From contig NZ_CP107567.1 in assembly GCF_025854275.1 (NCBI RefSeq), positions 2,046,001-2,110,000 of the forward strand: DNA of 64,000 bases, in the 5' to 3' direction. How positions within the stretch are numbered: the stretch's first letter is position 1; each line of letters begins with the position of its first letter. Below are positions 59,911 through 64,000 of this stretch, piece after piece. The position numbers and the translations under genes were made by a program. The notes under the pieces are model-generated. The model had not been told where the DNA came from and did not search any database. It saw nothing but the letters and a program-made list of their open reading frames with translations. The DNA is from Streptomyces peucetius. GTDB lineage: Bacteria; Actinomycetota; Actinomycetes; Streptomycetales; Streptomycetaceae.

Positions 59911-60810
59911 ATGCAACGATCTCGAATCGCCGTCACGGGCGCCTCCGGGCTCATCGGCGGGACTCTGGTGCGCTCCCTGCGCGCGGACGGTCACGAGGTG
60001 GTGCGCCTGGTGCGGCGTGCCCCCAGGGCCGCGGACGAGGTCCGGTGGGATCCCGCGCGGCAGTACGTCGACGTGGCGGGTCTGGCCGGCTGTGACGCGG
60101 TGGTGCACCTGGCGGGCGCGGGGGTGGGCGACCACCGCTGGACGGAGGCGTACCGCAAGGAGATCCGCGACAGCCGTGTCCTCGGCACGGCCGCGATCGC
60201 GGAAGCCGTCGCCTCCCTGGACGTGCCGCCGCGGGTGCTGGTGAGCGGAAGCGGCGTCAGTTACTACGGCGACACCGGCGGCCGGGCCGTCGACGAGAGC
60301 GCGCCGCCCGGGGACGGCTTCCTGTCCGACGTGTGCGTGGAGTGGGAGGAGGCCACGGCCGCCGCGCAGGAGGCGGGGGTGCGAACGGCCGTGGTGCGCA
60401 CGGGACTCGTGGTGGCGCGGCAAGGGGGCGCGTGGGGGCGGATGTTCCCCCTGTTCAAGGCGGGGCTCGGGGGCCGGCTGGGCAGCGGCCGGCAGTACTG
60501 GAGCTTCATCTCCCTGCACGACACCGTGGCGGCGCTGCGGCACATCCTGGACACGGAGTCGCTGTCCGGGCCCGTCAACCTCACGGCGCCCGAGCCGGTG
60601 ACCAACCGGGAGGCGACCGCGGCGATGGGCCGGGTGCTGCGCCGCCCTGCGCCGTTCGCGGTGCCGGCCCCGGCGCTGCGGGTGGTGCTCGGCGGGCTGG
60701 CTGACGACGTACTGAGCAGCGGGCGGGTGCTGCCGGCGGCGCTGCTGGGGTCGGGCTTCTCGTTCGCCTTCCCCCGGATCGACGACGCGGTCCGCGCGGC
60801 ACTCGACTAG
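59911..60810 (+). CDS. TIGR01777-family NAD-dependent epimerase-like protein
   Basis: A 299-residue protein of the extended SDR type. The nucleotide-binding motif is VTGASGLIGGTLVRSL, VVHLAGAGVGDHRW and IRDSRVLGTAAI are hallmarks of the YfcH/SulA-like TIGR01777 family, and SGSGVSYYGDTGG holds the active-site region. The C-terminal third has PVNLTAPEPVTNREATAAMGRVLRRPAPF, in two parts PVNLTAPEPVTN and MGRVLRRPAPF. The family is widely conserved but its reaction is not established. CAGGAT ends 6 nt before ATG 59911 with no ribosome binding site, so the mRNA may be leaderless. Confidence 0.92.
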   Translation: MQRSRIAVTGASGLIGGTLVRSLRADGHEVVRLVRRAPRAADEVRWDPARQYVDVAGLAGCDAVVHLAGAGVGDHRWTEAYRKEIRDSRVLGTAAIAEAVASLDVPPRVLVSGSGVSYYGDTGGRAVDESAPPGDGFLSDVCVEWEEATAAAQEAGVRTAVVRTGLVVARQGGAWGRMFPLFKAGLGGRLGSGRQYWSFISLHDTVAALRHILDTESLSGPVNLTAPEPVTNREATAAMGRVLRRPAPFAVPAPALRVVLGGLADDVLSSGRVLPAALLGSGFSFAFPRIDDAVRAALD

Positions 60811-61114
60811 CCGGGGGCGGGGGCGTTCGAAGGCGCTGGTCCGGCGGGGACGGGCGGGGGTTCAGGGGCACCGGTCCGGCGGGAGCGGGGGGTTCAGGGG
60901 CACCGGTCCGGCGGGAGCTGCGGTTCCGGGGCGGCCGGACCGCTGCGTTGGGGCGTGCGACGGACGGCGTGCGCCCCCGCGCTCCGGTGCTCCGCGATGT
61001 GCGCTACCTCCCCGGGCCGCACCCCTCTTTAGTCTCGAACGGAACTCGGGTATTCCTCGGGCCTGTTGGGGGCATGAGCTTCCCACCAGCCGCGCCGACC
61101 TCGGGGAGGGGCAC
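60811..61114 (+). other. 304-bp intergenic region with short direct repeats
   Basis: The first 110 bp hold the 32-bp tandem repeat. The second half is less GC-biased (TTTAGTCTCGAACGGAACTC near 61030) and should contain the promoter of the FAD oxidoreductase gene, which I could not assign. No gene is supported. Confidence 0.6.
60855..60918. repeat. 32-bp direct repeat GGTTCAGGGGCACCGGTCCG
   Basis: GGTTCAGGGGCACCGGTCCG-GCGGGAGC occurs twice, with TTCAGG at 60861 and 60893. A partial third copy (GGTCCGGCGGGGACGGGCGG) lies just upstream at 60838-60857. Confidence 0.75.
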
Positions 61115-62482
61115 GTGCTCAGCACCGCTCATGATGCGGACGTCGTCATCGTCGGGGGCGGGATCGCCGGACTCTCGGCGGCCCACCGGCTGACCGGTGC
61201 GGGGGTCACCGTCAGCGTTCTGGAGGCCGCCCCCGTCGTCGGCAGAACGGCCACCGTGCAGCTCGACGGGTTCCGGCTCGACAGGACGGGCCGGCTGCTC
61301 TGCACCTCGTACCCGGAGCTGCGCCGTACGGCGGCGCTGCGGGACGCCGATCTGCGGATGTTCTCCCCCGGGGTACTGGTCCACAGCGGGGGCCGGCTGC
61401 AGCGGACCGGTGAGGTCGGCGGCGCGCGGTGGGGCTCGGTCCACGGCCGCCGCAGCGCGGGACGGGGAGCGCCGCCCGGCGGCCAGGGGTCGGGGTCGGG
61501 GGTCGCCTTCAGCGTGGCGCGTGCTCTCGCGAGTGCTCCTCGTCCTCGGCAGCTGGACCAGGCCCGCCTCGGAGCCTCGCTGGCCCGTCTCGCCGCGACG
61601 CCGGTGGACCGCGTCCTGGCCCGGCCGGAACGTTCCGCCGCAGAGGCGCTGTACGGGCGCGGGCTGCCCCCGCGTACGGTGCACGGCTTTCTGCGCCCGC
61701 TGCTGTCCGCGCTGCTGGGCGACCCGGAGCTGACCAGCACCTCGAGCCGGTGCGCCGACCTGGCCCTGCGCGGCTACGCGCGCGGCCGCCTGTGCGTGCC
61801 GGCCGGTGGTGCGGCCACCCTGCCCGAACTGCTGGCGGCCGGGCTCCCGGCGGGGTCCGTACGGACGGGGGTCAAGGTCACCGACGTCTCCACGACGTCC
61901 GTGACCACGGAGGAGTACGGGCAGGTCCACTGCCGTTCGGTGCTGCTGGCCACCGGGGCGCGGGCGGCGGCGGAGCTGCTGCCGGGGCTGCGTGTGCCGT
62001 CGTACCACCCGGTGACGGTGCTGCACCACACGGCGCCCGAATCGCCGCTCAGGGATCCGTCGCTGGTGCTGGACGCCGACCGGAGCGGGCCGGTGTCGCA
62101 CACGGCGGTGATGAGCGAGGTCGATCCGTCCCGGGCGTCGGACGGCCGGGTCCTGATCTCGTCGACGGTCCTCGGCGAGCCGCCGGAGGATCTCGACCGC
62201 CGGGTGCGGCGGCAGCTGGCGACGCTGTACGGCAGGCCGACGGACGACTGGGAGCTGCTCGCCGTCCACTACGACCCGGAGGCGGTGCCCGCGATGCCCG
62301 CGCCGCACGACCTGCGCCGGCCGGTGCGGGTGCTGTCCGGCCTGTACGTCTGCGGCGACCACCGCGACACGGGAACGGTGCAGGGCGCGCTCTTCTCCGG
62401 CCGCAGGGCCGCGCACGCGATCCTGAACGACTTCGGCATCCGCCCGGGCACCGCGGCGGCGTCCCTGACGGCAGCCGCCTGA
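61115..62482 (+). CDS. FAD-dependent NAD(P)/FAD oxidoreductase (amine-oxidase/PPO-like)
   Basis: A 455-residue flavoprotein. The dinucleotide motif VVIVGGGIAGLSAAHRL is at residues 9-25, and the C-terminal FAD contact is LYVCGDHRDTGTVQGAL, typical of the protoporphyrinogen-oxidase/phytoene-desaturase/monoamine-oxidase superfamily. A long Gly/Arg/Ser-rich insertion (GRRSAGRGAPPGGQGSGSG) lies near residues 110-128. There is no secretion signal. The substrate is unknown; a carotenoid or amine role would be guesswork. GTG 61115 has GGGGAGG upstream. It converges with the TPR-type regulator gene. Confidence 0.87.
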   Translation: MLSTAHDADVVIVGGGIAGLSAAHRLTGAGVTVSVLEAAPVVGRTATVQLDGFRLDRTGRLLCTSYPELRRTAALRDADLRMFSPGVLVHSGGRLQRTGEVGGARWGSVHGRRSAGRGAPPGGQGSGSGVAFSVARALASAPRPRQLDQARLGASLARLAATPVDRVLARPERSAAEALYGRGLPPRTVHGFLRPLLSALLGDPELTSTSSRCADLALRGYARGRLCVPAGGAATLPELLAAGLPAGSVRTGVKVTDVSTTSVTTEEYGQVHCRSVLLATGARAAAELLPGLRVPSYHPVTVLHHTAPESPLRDPSLVLDADRSGPVSHTAVMSEVDPSRASDGRVLISSTVLGEPPEDLDRRVRRQLATLYGRPTDDWELLAVHYDPEAVPAMPAPHDLRRPVRVLSGLYVCGDHRDTGTVQGALFSGRRAAHAILNDFGIRPGTAAASLTAAA

Positions 62483-62552
62483 GCCCTGCCGGGCGAACCG
62501 GTGGCCCCGGACCCCCACCGGGATCGGGGGCCTGCCGGGGCGGCGCGCAGGG
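62483..62552. terminator. Possible terminator between convergent genes
   Basis: GGCCCCGGACCCCC and GGGATCGGGGGCC around 62502-62533 form an imperfect GC-rich hairpin between the FAD oxidoreductase and regulator genes. The pairing includes mismatches, so confidence is low. Confidence 0.4.
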
Positions 62553-64000
62553 TCAGCTCAGGGCCGACACACGGTCGCGGTACGTGTGGACCGGCGCCGC
62601 GTCCCGGTACGGCTCCAGACGGCGTTCGAACTCGCGCACGTACTCCGTCGCCCGCACCGACCGCATCTCCGACGCCTGGAGTGCCGCCTCCGCGCCCAGC
62701 GCGCACGCCTGCTCCAGCTCCCCCAGGCCGAGCCGGGCCGAGGCCAGCACGATCCGGCAGAAGAGCCGACTGCGGGCGAAGGCGGGGGCGCGCAGCTGCA
62801 GGGAGCGTTCCGCGTGCTGGGCGGCGCTCCGGTACTGCCGCAGGTCCCGGTGGCAGTGGCCGAACTCGTCCGCCATCTGTGCCTCGTCGAAGAAGCGCGC
62901 CCAGTGCGGCACGTCGTCCCCGGGCCGGGCCGCCTCGAGAGCGCGCTCGGCCCGTACGAGCGCGGCCGTGCAGGACCGTGCGTCGCCCAGCACCCCGTGC
63001 CCGCGGGCCTCGGCGCAGTGCAGCAGCGCCTGCACCAGCGGTGGCGCCGAGGGGCCCACACCCTGCTGGGCGACCCGTGTGAGCTGCACGGCTTCCCGGC
63101 CGTGGCCGAGGTAGACGGCCTGCCGGCTCATGGTGACCAGCACGTAGGAGCCGTAGGCCCGGTCCCCCGCCGCCTGGGAGAGCCGCAGCGCCTGGACGAA
63201 GTACCGCTGCGCGAGCCCGTGCGCCGCGATGTCGTAAGAGGTCCAGCCGGCGAGCCTGGTCAGGTCGGCCGCCGCGGCGAACAGCCGCCTCCCGGTCGTC
63301 TCGCCGTACATGCCGCGCAGCATCGGCTCCGCCTCGTGCTCGAGGTAGCGCACGAGCGCCTGCCGGGCGTGTCCTCCGCCGTACGCGTGGTCGAGGGCGC
63401 GGAACAGTTCGCCCACCGACCGCAGGGCGGCGATGTCGCCGCCGGAGACCTTCTGGCCGGCGCCACGGTCGGTGACGCCGCGCTGCCGCGGCACGGCCGA
63501 CCTGGTGCCCTGCTGCAGGACCCGGCCCGAACCGGTGGGCGCCCCCGTGTCGACGCGGCCCACCCGCTCGTCCGCACGGCCGATCAGCCAGTCCCGGCTC
63601 GGCACGACCAGTCCGGCCGGGGTGAACGCGATCTTGCGGAGCTCGGCATGGCTGCCGGAGTCCTTGCGCCACAGCCCGCTGACGATGTCCACTGCCTCCT
63701 CCGGGGTGGCGGCGAACTCGAGTCCCGCGTACACGGGGGCGCAGGCGTCGAGCCCCAAGTCCTGGGCCGAGAGCCGGCGGCCGAGTCTGCGGGTGAACAC
63801 CTCGGCGATCAGCGCGGGCGTCGTGCCGCGCGGCTGCTGGCCGCGGAGCCAGCGGGTCACGGAGGTCTTGTCGTACCGGAGGTCCAGGCCGTGTTCGAGA
63901 CCCAGCTGATCCACTCTGCGGGCGAGACCGGCATGGGAGAAACCGGCCTCGGCGATGAGCGCGGCGAGCTGCCGGTTGGGGGTGCGCTGGGTGGTCCGTT
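62553..64000 (-). CDS. HTH/TPR-type regulatory protein, N-terminus outside window
   Basis: At least 482 residues are visible, and the frame stays open to the right edge (RTTQRTPNRQLAALIAEAGF), so the true start lies beyond 64000; the GTG at 63914 is not the start. An N-terminal helix-turn-helix-like part (AGLARRVDQLG ... KTSVTRWLRGQQPRG) is followed by a linker and TPR-like helical repeats from about residue 200 to the end. This matches a streptomycete family of regulators related in layout to those controlling development and antibiotic production. The specific target is unknown. Confidence 0.85.
   Translation of the reverse strand, partial: RTTQRTPNRQLAALIAEAGFSHAGLARRVDQLGLEHGLDLRYDKTSVTRWLRGQQPRGTTPALIAEVFTRRLGRRLSAQDLGLDACAPVYAGLEFAATPEEAVDIVSGLWRKDSGSHAELRKIAFTPAGLVVPSRDWLIGRADERVGRVDTGAPTGSGRVLQQGTRSAVPRQRGVTDRGAGQKVSGGDIAALRSVGELFRALDHAYGGGHARQALVRYLEHEAEPMLRGMYGETTGRRLFAAAADLTRLAGWTSYDIAAHGLAQRYFVQALRLSQAAGDRAYGSYVLVTMSRQAVYLGHGREAVQLTRVAQQGVGPSAPPLVQALLHCAEARGHGVLGDARSCTAALVRAERALEAARPGDDVPHWARFFDEAQMADEFGHCHRDLRQYRSAAQHAERSLQLRAPAFARSRLFCRIVLASARLGLGELEQACALGAEAALQASEMRSVRATEYVREFERRLEPYRDAAPVHTYRDRVSALS

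Noticed and set aside
61039..61066. GGAAC...GTT-like ECF sigma promoter upstream of the FAD oxidoreductase gene
   Set aside because: The spacing (19 bp between GGAAC and GTT) does not fit the sigma-R or sigma-E patterns I know well enough to call it.
1..64000. tRNA genes, CRISPR arrays, prophage, integrase or insertion-sequence remnants
   Set aside because: I looked for cloverleaf-type ends, regularly spaced repeats and transposase or integrase motifs and saw none; the repeats found are short palindromic or tandem elements.

Overview
The window is a GC-rich (clearly above 70 percent), densely packed piece of an actinobacterial chromosome, almost certainly Streptomyces. The signs are strong third-position G/C bias, many GTG starts, 4-nt stop/start overlaps, the actinobacterial qcrCAB/ctaE and ctaCDF respiratory genes, PspA-PspAA, a SAM-IV riboswitch and typical Streptomyces palindromic repeats. 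As far as I recognise it, this is conserved core chromosome rather than a mobile island. I saw no tRNA, rRNA, insertion sequence, prophage, CRISPR array or replication origin.

Layout. 0-7.4 kb: the 5' part of a coiled-coil protein of the NYN-domain type, a small zinc ribbon, a rhomboid protease, a one-domain Lrp/AsnC protein, then a secreted acidic peptide, a histidine kinase and an OmpR-type regulator, followed by an SLC13-type permease overlapping a glycerate kinase. The kinase operon and the permease operon are each preceded by the same three-part operator, so they look like one regulon. 7.4-10.3 kb: a class V PLP enzyme controlled by a SAM-IV riboswitch and a six-codon leader ORF, then trpD. 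10.3-19.9 kb: the aerobic respiratory terminus (ctaE-qcrC-qcrA-qcrB and ctaC-ctaD-ctaF), with a degenerate receiver protein and an L,D-transpeptidase between them.

20-33 kb: a cysteine desulfurase fused to TusA, an adenosine-kinase-like PfkB protein, an anchored envelope protein, an A-type Fe-S carrier divergent from nadA (an Fe-S enzyme) with twin palindromes, a NarL-type two-component pair, PspA/PspAA, a DUF3043-like membrane protein, a methyltransferase that appears to start at CTG, and an HtrA-like lipoprotein protease followed by about 700 bp of non-coding tandem repeat. 33-40 kb: late cobalamin genes (an MBL-CobU fusion, cobT, cobS) interleaved with an MprF-like membrane protein, a rhomboid-like protein and an opposing membrane gene.

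40-51 kb: a lipoprotein with a septum-formation-like tail, pepA, and central 2-oxoacid dehydrogenase genes (lpdA, a two-lipoyl E2, a GntR regulator and aceE with a palindrome over its -35). 50.6-64 kb: an NSS transporter with a 45-residue partner, MerR and WYL regulators, a broken trypsin-like gene with a degenerate active site, an SDR, a DUF4240-like protein, an MMPL transporter, a GNAT enzyme, a TIGR01777 epimerase, an FAD oxidoreductase and a TPR-type regulator whose start lies beyond the window.

Most transcription units end in long perfect hairpins without a U-tract. Several genes have a -10-like hexamer 6-8 nt before the start codon and no Shine-Dalgarno sequence, which suggests leaderless mRNAs.
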